A stretch of DNA of 9,019 bases, from NCBI GenBank assembly GCA_012842765.1, contig DUWJ01000213.1:1-9019 (forward strand). Direction: 5' to 3'. Shown here one piece after another: positions 1 to 8,223 of this stretch; the first letter of the stretch is position 1, and each line of letters opens with the position of its first letter. Below the pieces are notes generated by a model. It worked only from the letters and a program-made list of their open reading frames with translations, made no database searches and had not been told where the DNA came from. The position numbers and the translations under genes were made by a program. The stretch comes from Bacillota bacterium (GTDB lineage: Bacteria; Bacillota; DTU025).

Positions 1-136
1 CGTCGACTGCCTGTCCACGCCGATATTTCCGGACACATGAGAAGCCCAAGAAAATGAAACGAGGGGCTCATCAAGAGCTCACTGCTCCAGACGAGGAACT
101 CTCAGATACTCCTTGACTTTGATTGCGGGATGCGCC
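1..136. other. Sequence downstream of rho; no supported gene
   Basis: This edge stretch lies after the rho stop codon in the direction of transcription. In many Bacillota rpmE (ribosomal protein L31) follows rho, but no L31-like sequence is visible here. An ATG at 69-71 on the minus strand opens a frame that runs off the window after 23 codons; the nearest GGAG lies about 13 bases upstream, so it is not supported. No convincing hairpin followed by a T-run is seen, so the end of the rho transcript cannot be placed. Confidence 0.4.
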
Positions 137-1420
137 TCACATTGAATTGTGCCAGTTTCGCACATTCTCGGCGAACTGGGATTTGCGGATTATGTTGATC
201 AACTCTTCGTTGCTCTTTGTGCGCTGAATCCTGTCAATAAGCAGTTGAGTCATCTCCGTGGAACCAGTTGTGGCCATGGCCTTTCTCAGCAACCACATGG
301 TCTCCAACTCTTCCGCGTCCATCAGAAGCTCCTCTTTTCTCGTTCCCGACTTGTTAATGTCAATAGCTGGAAAGATCCTCTTTTCCGCCAACTTCCGGTC
401 GAGATGCAACTCCATGTTGCCAGTGCCCTTGAACTCCTCGAAGATGACCTCGTCCATTCTGCTGCCAGTGTCTACTAGCGCAGTGGCTATGATTGTAAGG
501 CTGCCGCCTTCTTCGATGTTTCTCGCCGCACCGAAGAACCTCTTGGGGTGATGCAGAGCAGCCGGATCAACGCCTCCCGAGAGTGTTCGTCCTGACGGCG
601 GTTCCTCGAGGTTGTATGCCCGTGCCAACCGCGTGATGGAATCGAGCAACACCAAAACGTCTTTCCCGTGCTCCGTGAGGCGCTTGGCGCGCTCCAGCAC
701 CATATCGGCAACGCGCACATGGTTCGAAGAGGGCTGATCGAAAGTTGAGGCCACAACCATGCCGTCAACTGAACGTTCCATATCCGTGACTTCTTCGGGT
801 CGTTCGTCGATGAGCAGAACGAGGAGGGTCAATTCAGGGTGGTTATACGTCAGAGCGTTTGCTATCTTCTTAAGTATCGTAGTTTTACCAGCTTTAGGCG
901 CCGACACGATAAGGCCTCTTTGCCCCTTGCCGATGGGCGCCATGAGGTCTATTAGGCGCGTCGTCACATCCTTAGGATCATGTTCCAGCTTCAGTCGTTC
1001 ATCAGGATAGACCGGGATGAGGTCCTCGAAATGAGATCTCCGCGCCGCTAATTCGGGATCGAGCCCGTTTACGGCCTCAACGCGGAGAAGCGCAAAATAC
1101 TTCTCGCCGTCCTTCGGAGGACGGACCTGGCCTGACACCATGTCCCCTTTCCGCAAGCCAAACCTGCGAATCTGCGAAGGAGATATATAGATGTCGTCAG
1201 AGGTGGGGGTCATTTTCCCCACGCGCAGAAAGCCGAAGCCTTCTGGGAGCACTTCGAGTATCCCATCTGCCCACAGCGCGCCTTCCTTCTGAATGGCAGC
1301 TTTCGTTATCTCGAACGTGAGCTCCTGTTTTCGGAGTTGCGAGTGACCCGGAATCCCCAGCTGCTTTGCGATTTCATGAAGCGCAGGTACGGTCATCTTT
1401 TCCAATTCAGCAATATTCAT
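137..1420 (-). CDS. rho: Transcription termination factor Rho
   Basis: Rho is a homohexameric RNA-dependent ATPase/translocase that ends transcription of untranslated RNA. The 427 residues are close to the usual 419-430 of compact Rho proteins. An N-terminal helical Rho_N domain (about 1-45) is followed by a cold-shock-like RNA-binding domain (about 50-118) with the RNP-type GFGFLR at 61-66. The RecA-type ATPase core has the Walker A loop APKAGKT (174-180) and a Walker B strand ending in D260 (LVLLD). The Q-loop region [21 protein letters not shown] (277-297) and R-loop KGTGN (331-335) are intact, as are S261 and R264, which correspond to positions in the bicyclomycin pocket. The ATG at 1418-1420 has AAAGGAAG 11 bases upstream. 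There is no long acidic or Arg-rich insertion of the actinobacterial kind. The gene lies 281 bases after pyrG on the same strand, so it may be read from pyrG or from its own promoter. Identification is secure. Confidence 0.98.
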   Translation of the reverse strand: MNIAELEKMTVPALHEIAKQLGIPGHSQLRKQELTFEITKAAIQKEGALWADGILEVLPEGFGFLRVGKMTPTSDDIYISPSQIRRFGLRKGDMVSGQVRPPKDGEKYFALLRVEAVNGLDPELAARRSHFEDLIPVYPDERLKLEHDPKDVTTRLIDLMAPIGKGQRGLIVSAPKAGKTTILKKIANALTYNHPELTLLVLLIDERPEEVTDMERSVDGMVVASTFDQPSSNHVRVADMVLERAKRLTEHGKDVLVLLDSITRLARAYNLEEPPSGRTLSGGVDPAALHHPKRFFGAARNIEEGGSLTIIATALVDTGSRMDEVIFEEFKGTGNMELHLDRKLAEKRIFPAIDINKSGTRKEELLMDAEELETMWLLRKAMATTGSTEMTQLLIDRIQRTKSNEELINIIRKSQFAENVRNWHNSM

Positions 1421-1690
1421 CTGTGTTGCATCTTCCTTTCAGGATATATGCGCTAAAGGCAGAGCCATCCGGCGCGCAGGCTACCGCCGTGCGCTAAGGG
1501 AACTTCTATTGAGGCTATTTGATTGGGCATACTATTGGTTTTAGTGATGAGACTTGCTTGAAGCATTAGCTTGATCGCGAAGGTCCTCAACATGTCACAG
1601 AGACGCTATTCGCCACAGCAACAACAAAATCCTCCGGCGAAGCAACCTCACTAACCATTATTTCCACAGCACATTCATTCCATGACGACT

Positions 1691-1701
<11 letters not shown>
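1421..1701 (-). promoter_or_regulatory. pyrG-rho intergenic spacer / probable rho leader
   Basis: These 281 bases separate the pyrG stop from the rho start and hold no supported gene. On the minus strand the last 70 bases before rho are GC-rich and contain short complementary stretches (GGCGGTAGCC, GCCGGATGGC), so a folded leader is possible. Rho is known to autoregulate through its leader in several bacteria, but nothing here proves that. A 23-residue frame at 1587-1658 is not convincing. No good -35/-10 pair was found; the best candidate, TTGAGG with TAATGC 16 bases later, is weak. Confidence 0.3.
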
Positions 1702-3315
<1,614 letters not shown>

Positions 3316-3322
3316 CTAGCTG

Positions 3323-3328
3323 CCTCCT
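3323..3328 (-). promoter_or_regulatory. Ribosome binding site that sets the TTG start of pyrG
   Basis: On the minus strand AGGAGG, a full match to the anti-Shine-Dalgarno core, lies 7 bases before TTG (3313-3315). This spacing supports TTG as the true initiation codon. A rare start with a perfect site is a common way to tune expression. Confidence 0.85.
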
Positions 3329-3356
3329 CTACCGGATGTCCACTAACCGAGTTCGT

Positions 3357-3385
3357 ATTATATCACTAGGATTTGACTTTCACAA
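3357..3385 (-). promoter_or_regulatory. Extended -10 SigA/sigma-70-type promoter of pyrG
   Basis: On the minus strand the -10 box is a perfect TATAAT (3357-3362), preceded by TGA to give an extended -10 (TGN-TATAAT). A TTGTGA -35 box (3380-3385, 4 of 6 consensus matches) lies 17 bases upstream. Transcription should start near 3350, giving a leader of about 35 bases. The predicted start region reads ACGAAC rather than GGGC, and the leader has no room for an attenuator hairpin. The CTP-sensing reiterative-transcription attenuation known from Bacillus subtilis pyrG is therefore not seen here. Confidence 0.8.
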
Positions 3386-3787
3386 CATGGCTGAACTTCT
3401 TTGAGTTTTTGTGCTGCGCTTTTTGCCTCGGGTCCAACCATCCGCTAACCCCTCTCAAGCCACAGCCAGCAAGGCTTCGGATGACGAAAGCACGTTCTCC
3501 ATGAGAAGCATCTCGAGCATAATGCAAGTATTACAAAAGGCGATAACGTTCAATAAGTGAGGAAGACGCTGAACAGGCTGCAAGCAACATGTGTTTCACT
3601 ACCGATAAGGCAATCACAGGACTAAGTAGACCGCAACAAATCTCTGCCCCTCGAGTTTGTACTGCCGCTGAGGGACTGCTAAGGTCTTTTACTTGTAAAT
3701 TTGGCCTTCGGTAGAAGCCTAGGGAAGCGCCGTGCGGCGTGGAGCCAGCCAAGGTTCACCGCGGGGGCAAGCAGGTTTTGCAGACCA
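3386..3787. other. Non-coding stretch upstream of the pyrG promoter
   Basis: About 400 bases with no recognisable gene on either strand. Short open frames, such as 73 codons at 3531-3752 on the minus strand, have no ribosome binding site and no familiar motif. The only visible structure is a small stem, CGCCG-TG-CGGCG, near 3729-3740. The stretch may be decayed sequence belonging to the repeat-bearing region to its right. Confidence 0.4.
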
Positions 3788-4054
3788 GTCCAATTTTTAG
3801 ACATTTGCGATCGCAAAGCGTTCAAAAACTAGACGGTAGCGGTCTAAAACTTAGACACTTGCCTGCGCTCCAAGCCAATATATGGGTATACGCACTCCTG
3901 CATAGTCATTTATCCCCGGAAACTGACCCCTTATGCCATTAGCTTCCGGATTATCCCTGCCTAAGATTGCCTCCCGACTTCAAGCGGCTAAAATCTAGAC
4001 GGGGCCAGTCTAAGACTTAGACACCCGCGCCCGAAAAGCGACTAAATAATAGAC
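3788..4054. repeat. Array of six 15-bp quasi-palindromic TAGAC repeats, mirror-symmetric spacing
   Basis: On the plus strand the units are GTCCAATTTTTAGAC (3788), GTTCAAAAACTAGAC (3820), GTCTAAAACTTAGAC (3842), GGCTAAAATCTAGAC (3986), GTCTAAGACTTAGAC (4008) and GACTAAATAATAGAC (4040). The approximate consensus is GTCTAnnnnTTAGAC, with TAGAC invariant. Start-to-start distances are 32, 22, 144, 22 and 32, so the layout is symmetric about 3921. Distances of 22 and 32 are close to two and three helical turns. Units 2-3 and 5-6 of the list's central pairs (3820-3858 and 3986-4024) also match as a direct repeat, about 30 of 39 positions. The interpretation is either transposase-binding sites at the two ends of a 267-bp internally deleted element, or a regulator-binding array. 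The first is favoured because a transposase-like coding remnant ends inside the unit at 3842. Confidence 0.75.
3851..3961 (-). pseudogene. C-terminal remnant of an unidentified (transposase-like) protein, copy A
   Basis: Read on the minus strand, these bases give 36 codons ending IPIYWLGAQASV and then TAA. There is no start codon or ribosome binding site of its own. The fragment aligns without a gap to 4696-4806: about 72 of 112 bases match over 3850-3961, and 13 of 36 residues are identical (GRD, GI, F, I, Y, P, YW, G, final V), with both stop codons in the same column. This indicates a shared coding ancestor. Similarity stops abruptly at 3961, where the second group of TAGAC repeats begins, as expected for an internal deletion. 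The TAA lies inside the 15-bp unit at 3842-3856. I cannot name the protein family; calling it a transposase is an inference from the repeats. Confidence 0.5.
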
Positions 4055-4632
4055 ACATTCGCTGAAGGCAGGCCCAAGTTGCCCTTTCATATGAGTGTGT
4101 TGAATGCATAGACTGCCGGAGCGCTCACACGGATCTCACGGTCGGGAGCGCATACGCGTCGCTTTCGTGGTTGTAAAGAAGACGGTTGCCTGCGAGCGTC
4201 GAACCGGGATTTCGATCTACCCTGGCTTTGCCCCCGGGATCATATCCCGGCGCGGCTGAATGCTGCGAGCGTCTATGGCTAAGGCCAAGATGCGTACGTT
4301 GTCGATGTACAAATGCGAACCGATTACCGCACTGCGACACAGGTGCAAAGATGTGTCTACGCCTAGCAGACATCATATGGCAGGCTAACCGATAGCGCAA
4401 CAACTGTCGGAAGTTACCTAGTCGGGTGCCTGAGCTGTCTTTCACCTCAGTCGCACACGATCTGAAGCGCCATAGGTACTGCACATGGACTCATCGCAGG
4501 CAGGTCGCTACTTTGCGGCAATTTCTCAGACACGTTATTGCCGGTCTATCAGTCTTTTCGACCATGGGGCAGACAAGGAAATCGGCGCTGCGTCGGACCA
4601 AGATACAAAAAACAGGACTCGTCAGCAAAGCT
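4055..4632. other. Gene-free stretch between the two element remnants
   Basis: About 580 bases with no recognisable intact gene. The longest frame is on the minus strand at 4125-4484 (119 codons), without a ribosome binding site or secure motif. Its end, a Tyr-rich and acidic stretch around NHESDAYALP, faintly resembles the segment before the Cys-rich part of IS1182-type transposases, but the expected cysteines are absent. Other features are a looser TAGAC unit (GTTGAATGCATAGAC, 4099-4113), a perfect dyad at 4234-4250, and an 11-bp direct repeat CTGCGAGCGTC at 4190-4200 and 4263-4273. It is probably decayed mobile or intergenic DNA. Confidence 0.35.
4234..4250. repeat. Perfect 17-bp dyad
   Basis: CCGGGAT-CAT-ATCCCGG has 7-bp perfect arms and a 3-base centre. 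A third CCGGGAT lies at 4204-4210. There is no T-run on either side, so it is not a canonical terminator; an operator half-site pair or a hairpin in decayed mobile DNA are both possible. Confidence 0.4.
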
Positions 4633-4686
4633 ATCCAGCCTCTAGCCACGTCGCAACCGCAAGTAATCAGTCTTTGAACATAGGCT

Positions 4687-4701
4687 GACCAAGGCCTAGA
4701 C
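4687..4701. repeat. Diverged 15-bp TAGAC unit at the stop codon of copy B
   Basis: GACCAAGGCCTAGAC matches the unit at 3842-3856 in place as well as sequence: it overlaps the TAG stop of copy B exactly as the other overlaps the TAA of copy A, with an offset of 845. At the position expected for the outermost unit (4633-4647) the sequence ATCCAGCCTCTAGCC matches the unit at 3788 in 9 of 15 positions. The middle unit (4665) is barely recognisable. Confidence 0.5.
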
Positions 4702-4911
4702 ATTTTCCCTCCCGCCGATCCAATACATAGGCTTATGCGTTTCCGTATAGTTGTCGATTGCCTGAAACCGTCTCAGTATGCCATAGATTCCCTGGTCATC
4801 TCTGCCGGCAAAGTGACCGGTTGTGACCACATCGAAAGCTGTGGAACCCATTCTCGCCCTCGATTGCAAAAGCGTGCCGGCGATTTGACGCTCGTTTTTC
4901 TTCCGCCACAA
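4696..4911 (-). pseudogene. C-terminal remnant of the same protein, copy B (71-codon open frame)
   Basis: The minus-strand frame opens with TTG at 4911, 12 bases after the stop of the membrane-MBL gene, and ends KPMYWIGGRENV then TAG. Its last 36 residues align without gaps to copy A (3851-3961). Upstream of 4806 the two copies no longer match. A weak AGGA sits directly against the TTG, too close for normal initiation, so this is more likely a truncated element than a third gene of the argS operon. A real small protein cannot be excluded because the frame is open for 71 codons. The base changes between copies are mostly transitions, as in old neutral decay. Confidence 0.45.
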
Positions 4912-4923
4912 TCCTGTAGACGG

Positions 4924-6363
4924 CTACTCGTAGTTGACCAACACCGCAGTCAGTTCTCGCGGGAGTTCTGACGCGCTTATCACGTAAGTCCGGCCGGGAG
5001 CTTGCTCAACGTGGGAAATCTGCGACAGGAAGAATTCAGGCCCGTCCAGTTCCATCTTGAGCGCAGGCGTCTGATAGTGCATGGGCACTACGATCTTGGG
5101 AGAAAGCTTTCTCACGAACTCAAGAGCTCCATCGCCATCCAGAGTGTATGTCCCACCTACAGGCACGAGCAACACATCAACATCGCCTATCTTGTCCATC
5201 GTATCGGCGGAAGGTATGTGCCCCAGATCGCCTGCATGGCAAATGGAGATCCCATCCGTCTCTATAACAAAGACCGTGTTGAGGCCGCGCAACGCCCCAG
5301 ACTTCGTATCGTGGAACGTCTTTATCCCCCTAATCCGCGCAGTCCCGATGGTCTCGTCGACTTCGCCGGTGAGAACCTTGGGAAGTCCCTTCACAACCTT
5401 TACGCAGTTATGGTCGAAATGATCATGGCTCACTGTAACCACGTCGGCTTCAACTGCGGGAAGCTCGTAGCCCACCCTTTCATCGAAAGGATCAGTCAGT
5501 ATCCTCAGCCCAGCGCCGGTCTGGATCATGAAGCAGGCATGTCCAAACCATGTAATGGCCACCTGACCATCTGAAGACGAATGCCCGTTCACATTAGCCA
5601 GTTGGGCCATTTTCTCCACCTCCAATTCTCTTGCAAGTTTTTCTCGTCCACTCATCCTTGCCGCATCGTATCTCTGGAGCGCTCTTACTGTAGCAAGGTT
5701 TCGGTAAATCGAAGCAAATCCAGCGTAAAGGGATAAGCCAATTATCATGAAATAGCCTGCAGTCTTGTTGCCGGCCAGGATCCCTATGGTCGGCAAGACA
5801 CCCGCAGCGAAGAAAACGGCCGCCAACAGTCCCACAGCGAACGTGTACGCTGGGTTATCAAGTATCAGTATCACTGCCCTACGTATCGATTTCCAAACAG
5901 TCGTGTCCTGTTCCACTATTATGGGGTAGGCGTACATGAACAGAAGTCCAACAAAGATGCTGAGATATACCCAGACCCCCGACAAGAATCTCATCAAAGA
6001 ACTGTCCGTCCCAAGAAGCACCTGTATGTCTATCCATAGAATCAGAATGACAGCCGAGTGTATCGCTCCAAGCAAAGCCGCCCTTGTCCAAAACTTCTTG
6101 TAACCCTGCCACAGTTCTTTCAATCCTGCGTCTTCGCGATGCGCCGCCAGGTTTCCACAGTACATTATCGCCATGTGAAGTGGAGCAGCAACGACAGCAA
6201 AGATTGGAATCGCCCATATTGTGGGGCCAGAAATAAAAACAGTGGTAAATGTGGCAAAGTACCATATCACGCTCATGAGCACTACCATGCCGAGGCGCTC
6301 GTAGGCAAGACGAAAACTCTTTTTCAGCACGTTCCAGGCTTCTACAGGCGAGTATCTCTCCAT
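4924..6363 (-). CDS. DUF624/YesL-like membrane domain fused to a UlaG/UPF0173-like metallo-beta-lactamase hydrolase
   Basis: The 479-residue protein has two parts. Residues 1-225 hold about six membrane helices (near 25-45, 48-70, 93-118, 128-150, 172-193, 202-222) with GPTIWA after the first, resembling DUF624/YesL proteins. A charged linker (about 226-265) leads to an MBL-fold domain starting ITWFGHACFMIQTG. This domain has LTDPF (289-293), the metal motif HDHFDH (313-318), CHAGDLGH (375-382) and PMHYQTP (427-433), all of which are expected metal or active-site positions, so it should be an active metallohydrolase. The substrate is unknown. The start is ATG at 6361-6363, 4 bases after the argS stop, with GGAGAGG (6374-6380) 10 bases upstream. 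An in-frame ATG at 6477 would overlap argS by 110 bases and add a non-membrane tail, so it is rejected. The gene is probably translationally coupled to argS. Domain assignment is firm for MBL, moderate for DUF624. Confidence 0.88.
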   Translation of the reverse strand: MERYSPVEAWNVLKKSFRLAYERLGMVVLMSVIWYFATFTTVFISGPTIWAIPIFAVVAAPLHMAIMYCGNLAAHREDAGLKELWQGYKKFWTRAALLGAIHSAVILILWIDIQVLLGTDSSLMRFLSGVWVYLSIFVGLLFMYAYPIIVEQDTTVWKSIRRAVILILDNPAYTFAVGLLAAVFFAAGVLPTIGILAGNKTAGYFMIIGLSLYAGFASIYRNLATVRALQRYDAARMSGREKLARELEVEKMAQLANVNGHSSSDGQVAITWFGHACFMIQTGAGLRILTDPFDERVGYELPAVEADVVTVSHDHFDHNCVKVVKGLPKVLTGEVDETIGTARIRGIKTFHDTKSGALRGLNTVFVIETDGISICHAGDLGHIPSADTMDKIGDVDVLLVPVGGTYTLDGDGALEFVRKLSPKIVVPMHYQTPALKMELDGPEFFLSQISHVEQAPGRTYVISASELPRELTAVLVNYE

Positions 6364-6367
6364 CACG

Positions 6368-8068
6368 CTACATCCTCTCCGGAGCAGATACTCCCATGAT
6401 CCCCAGCACGTTTCGGAGCACGATTCTTGCAGCATCAACCAGCGCAAGCCTTGCCCGGGTCTGGGCTTCATCATCACTGATCACTCTGCAGTCAGTGTAG
6501 AAGCTGTGGAACAATCCTGCCAGCTCCAAGGCGTACTTTGCAATCCGGCTGGGCGCCCGTTCAAGCGCGGCAGTGAGTACTTCATCTGGAAAGCTCGCCA
6601 TCTTGCGGACGAGGTCGATCTCGCTTGGGTGAACAAGACACGACACATCTGCCTGCTCCCACTCCGTAGGCTGGATTCCCTCGGCCTCTGCCTGTCTGAA
6701 GATGCTGCAGCAGCGCGCATGAGCGTACTGAATGTACCACACCGGATTGTCCGTAGTTTGGGCCTTCGCAAGGTCGAGGTCGAAATCGAGATGCGAAGAG
6801 GTGTTTCTCATTATGAAGAAATAACGGGCGGCGTCCTTCGGCACCTCTTCCAGCAGGTCATCCATGGTGATAAACTCGCCCGCGCGCTTGGACATCTTTA
6901 CAGGTTGCCCGTCTCGCATTAACGTAACTAGTTGAAGAATGAGTACTTCCAAGGTGCCATCTGGATGTCCAAAGGCCTTCAACCCCGCCTGCATTCTACC
7001 TTCGTACCCGTGGTGGTCAGGACCGAGTATGTCTATGAGCTTCGTAAAGCCCCGCGCCAGCTTGTCTCTGTGATATGCGAGATCCGGCGCGACATAGGTA
7101 TATAGGCCGTCGCTTTTGACCAGTACCCGATCCTTGTCGTCGCCATAATCAGATGATCTGAACCAGACTGCGCCATCTTTCTCATAGGTGTATCCCGCTT
7201 CCGCCATCTCGCGAACCATATCCTCAACAGCGCCAGTCTGCCTTAGCTTGCGCTCCGAAAACCATCTGTCGAAACGGACCTCGTAGGCCTCGAGCGACCT
7301 CCTCTGCCAATCCAGGATGTAGTTGAGCGCGAACTCTTGTAGAAAATGGCGAGCGTCATCCGAATCCATCGCGGAAATTCGATCACCATGTTCCTCCATA
7401 GCCTTCCTAGCAACATCCTTGACGTACTCCCCGCGATACCCATCCTCCGGGAAGGGATAATCCACTCCCTCAAGCTCCATGTAACGCGCATATACCGACT
7501 CCCCAAGCACCGACACCTGACGGCCCGCGTCATTCACATAGAACTCGCTTGCCGCGCTGTAACCACTTGCGTTAAGTAGCCTGACCAGGGTATCACCTAC
7601 CGCGGCAGCCCTCGCGTTGACGATGTTAAGCGGCCCCACCGGGTTTGCGCTTACAAATTCCACCAAAATGCGTTCGCCTCGTCCATAGTCGCTGCAACCA
7701 TACTTCTCATCCCTCGACCTCACCAGGCCGATTGTATCCACAAGCCACTTGGATGAAAGGTGGAAATTGATAAAGCCCGGCCCCGCAATCTCCGCCCTCT
7801 CAACATATGAGCTGAACCCTTCTTGCTCCATCTCTTCTACGATCAGCGATGCAATCTCCCGTGGCGCTTTCCTGGCAACGCCCGCAAGGGACAGAGCCAT
7901 CGGAGTAGCGAACTCCCCGTGTCTGGCATCTTTGGGAACCTCCAGCGCAATGCTGGACAGGTGGTCCAGTACATCCGCGCAAAGGCGATTGGAATCGACC
8001 AGTTTACGGATGGCCCCTTCAAGAGATCGCATGATGCTTCCTCGTATGTGTTCCATTATGTTGTCCAT
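6368..8068 (-). CDS. argS: Arginyl-tRNA synthetase
   Basis: ArgRS is a class I synthetase that charges tRNA-Arg; ArgRS needs the tRNA to activate arginine. The 566 residues fit the bacterial family (about 550-580). In order it shows the N-terminal Add-1 tRNA-binding domain (about 10-105, ending AGPGFINFHL), the Rossmann core with VEFVSANPVGPL (136-147), FYVNDAGRQ (176-184), YVAPDLAYHRDK (325-336), ILGPDHHGY (347-355), the KMSKS loop as KMSKR (391-395), then a DALR anticodon-binding domain (about 447-566) ending APERM. The HIGH signature, usually HVGH or HMGN in this family, reads N148-I-V-N151. Neighbouring R153 and GD (158-159) are normal. ATG at 8066-8068 has GGAGAGG 8 bases upstream; a second ATG at codon 5 (8054-8056) is the alternative. 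The gene leads an operon with the MBL fusion gene. Identification is secure. Confidence 0.97.
   Translation of the reverse strand: MDNIMEHIRGSIMRSLEGAIRKLVDSNRLCADVLDHLSSIALEVPKDARHGEFATPMALSLAGVARKAPREIASLIVEEMEQEGFSSYVERAEIAGPGFINFHLSSKWLVDTIGLVRSRDEKYGCSDYGRGERILVEFVSANPVGPLNIVNARAAAVGDTLVRLLNASGYSAASEFYVNDAGRQVSVLGESVYARYMELEGVDYPFPEDGYRGEYVKDVARKAMEEHGDRISAMDSDDARHFLQEFALNYILDWQRRSLEAYEVRFDRWFSERKLRQTGAVEDMVREMAEAGYTYEKDGAVWFRSSDYGDDKDRVLVKSDGLYTYVAPDLAYHRDKLARGFTKLIDILGPDHHGYEGRMQAGLKAFGHPDGTLEVLILQLVTLMRDGQPVKMSKRAGEFITMDDLLEEVPKDAARYFFIMRNTSSHLDFDLDLAKAQTTDNPVWYIQYAHARCCSIFRQAEAEGIQPTEWEQADVSCLVHPSEIDLVRKMASFPDEVLTAALERAPSRIAKYALELAGLFHSFYTDCRVISDDEAQTRARLALVDAARIVLRNVLGIMGVSAPERM
6374..6380 (-). 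promoter_or_regulatory. Ribosome binding site of the membrane-MBL gene, inside argS
   Basis: On the minus strand GGAGAGG lies within the last codons of argS, 10 bases before the ATG at 6361-6363. It decides the start of the downstream gene and indicates co-translation with argS. Confidence 0.7.
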
Positions 8069-8223
8069 TTGTACGTCCTCTCCCTGCCTTCTCCGACCAG
8101 TATTCCTCGAAGCGCCGCCAGAATCCTTCCTAGCTCATGCTGGCCATCTGACGCGGCTCTGCCCCAAATTTCAACGAGCTCAAGTTTCAGGCTGCTCCTG
8201 AATAGACACCAAACTATATTGTA
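8069..8223 (-). other. argS leader with a short open frame overlapping argS by TAATG
   Basis: From the predicted transcription start near 8211 the leader runs about 140 bases. One minus-strand frame is open from 8241 to its stop TAA at 8056-8058, giving at most 61 residues with a helical, protein-like end (KLELVEIWGRAA, ELGRILAALRGILVGEG). Its TAA shares a base with the ATG of argS codon 5 (TAATG), a typical coupling layout. The frame's only ATG (8241) has no ribosome binding site and lies upstream of the predicted -10 box; a stop codon directly precedes it. It could be the surviving C-terminus of a gene that once preceded argS, a leader peptide read from a non-ATG start (AGGAG at about 8196-8200), or chance. 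No T-box (AGGGTGG-type) sequence is visible. Confidence 0.3.
8077..8083 (-). promoter_or_regulatory. Ribosome binding site of argS
   Basis: GGAGAGG on the minus strand, 8 bases before the ATG at 8066-8068. It favours this ATG over the in-frame ATG four codons later, which has no purine-rich site at proper distance. Confidence 0.75.

Noticed and set aside
1421..1431. Mini-frame ATG-CAA-CAC-AGA-TGA overlapping the rho start
   Set aside because: The ribosome binding site abuts this ATG with no spacing, so initiation there is unlikely; it suits the rho ATG better.
1587..1658. 23-residue minus-strand frame between pyrG and rho (MVSEVASPEDFVVAVANS)
   Set aside because: It looks protein-like but is very short, with only a poor GTGGA upstream and no known counterpart.
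3395..3425. Possible plus-strand terminator AACTTCTTTGAGTT followed by T residues upstream of pyrG
   Set aside because: The stem is only 4 base pairs, AT-rich, and no plus-strand gene ends nearby.
3777..3788. 12-mer TTTGCAGACCAG shared with 8252-8263
   Set aside because: It borders the repeat array and could be an element flank, but similarity does not extend beyond 12-13 bases and such a match can occur by chance.
4186..4215. tRNA T-arm-like GTTCGA on the minus strand
   Set aside because: The flanking bases do not form the 5-bp T-stem, and no acceptor or anticodon arm could be found.
5002..5574. 190-codon plus-strand open frame opposite the MBL domain
   Set aside because: It is antisense to a well-conserved metallo-beta-lactamase domain; its openness follows from codon use on the other strand.
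6364..6477. Upstream in-frame ATG giving a 517-residue version of the membrane-MBL protein
   Set aside because: The extra 38 residues are encoded inside argS in another frame, and the ATG at 6363 has a good ribosome binding site right at the argS stop.
8069..8223. Possible T-box riboswitch in the argS leader
   Set aside because: No AGGGTGG-type T-box sequence and no terminator/antiterminator pair are visible.
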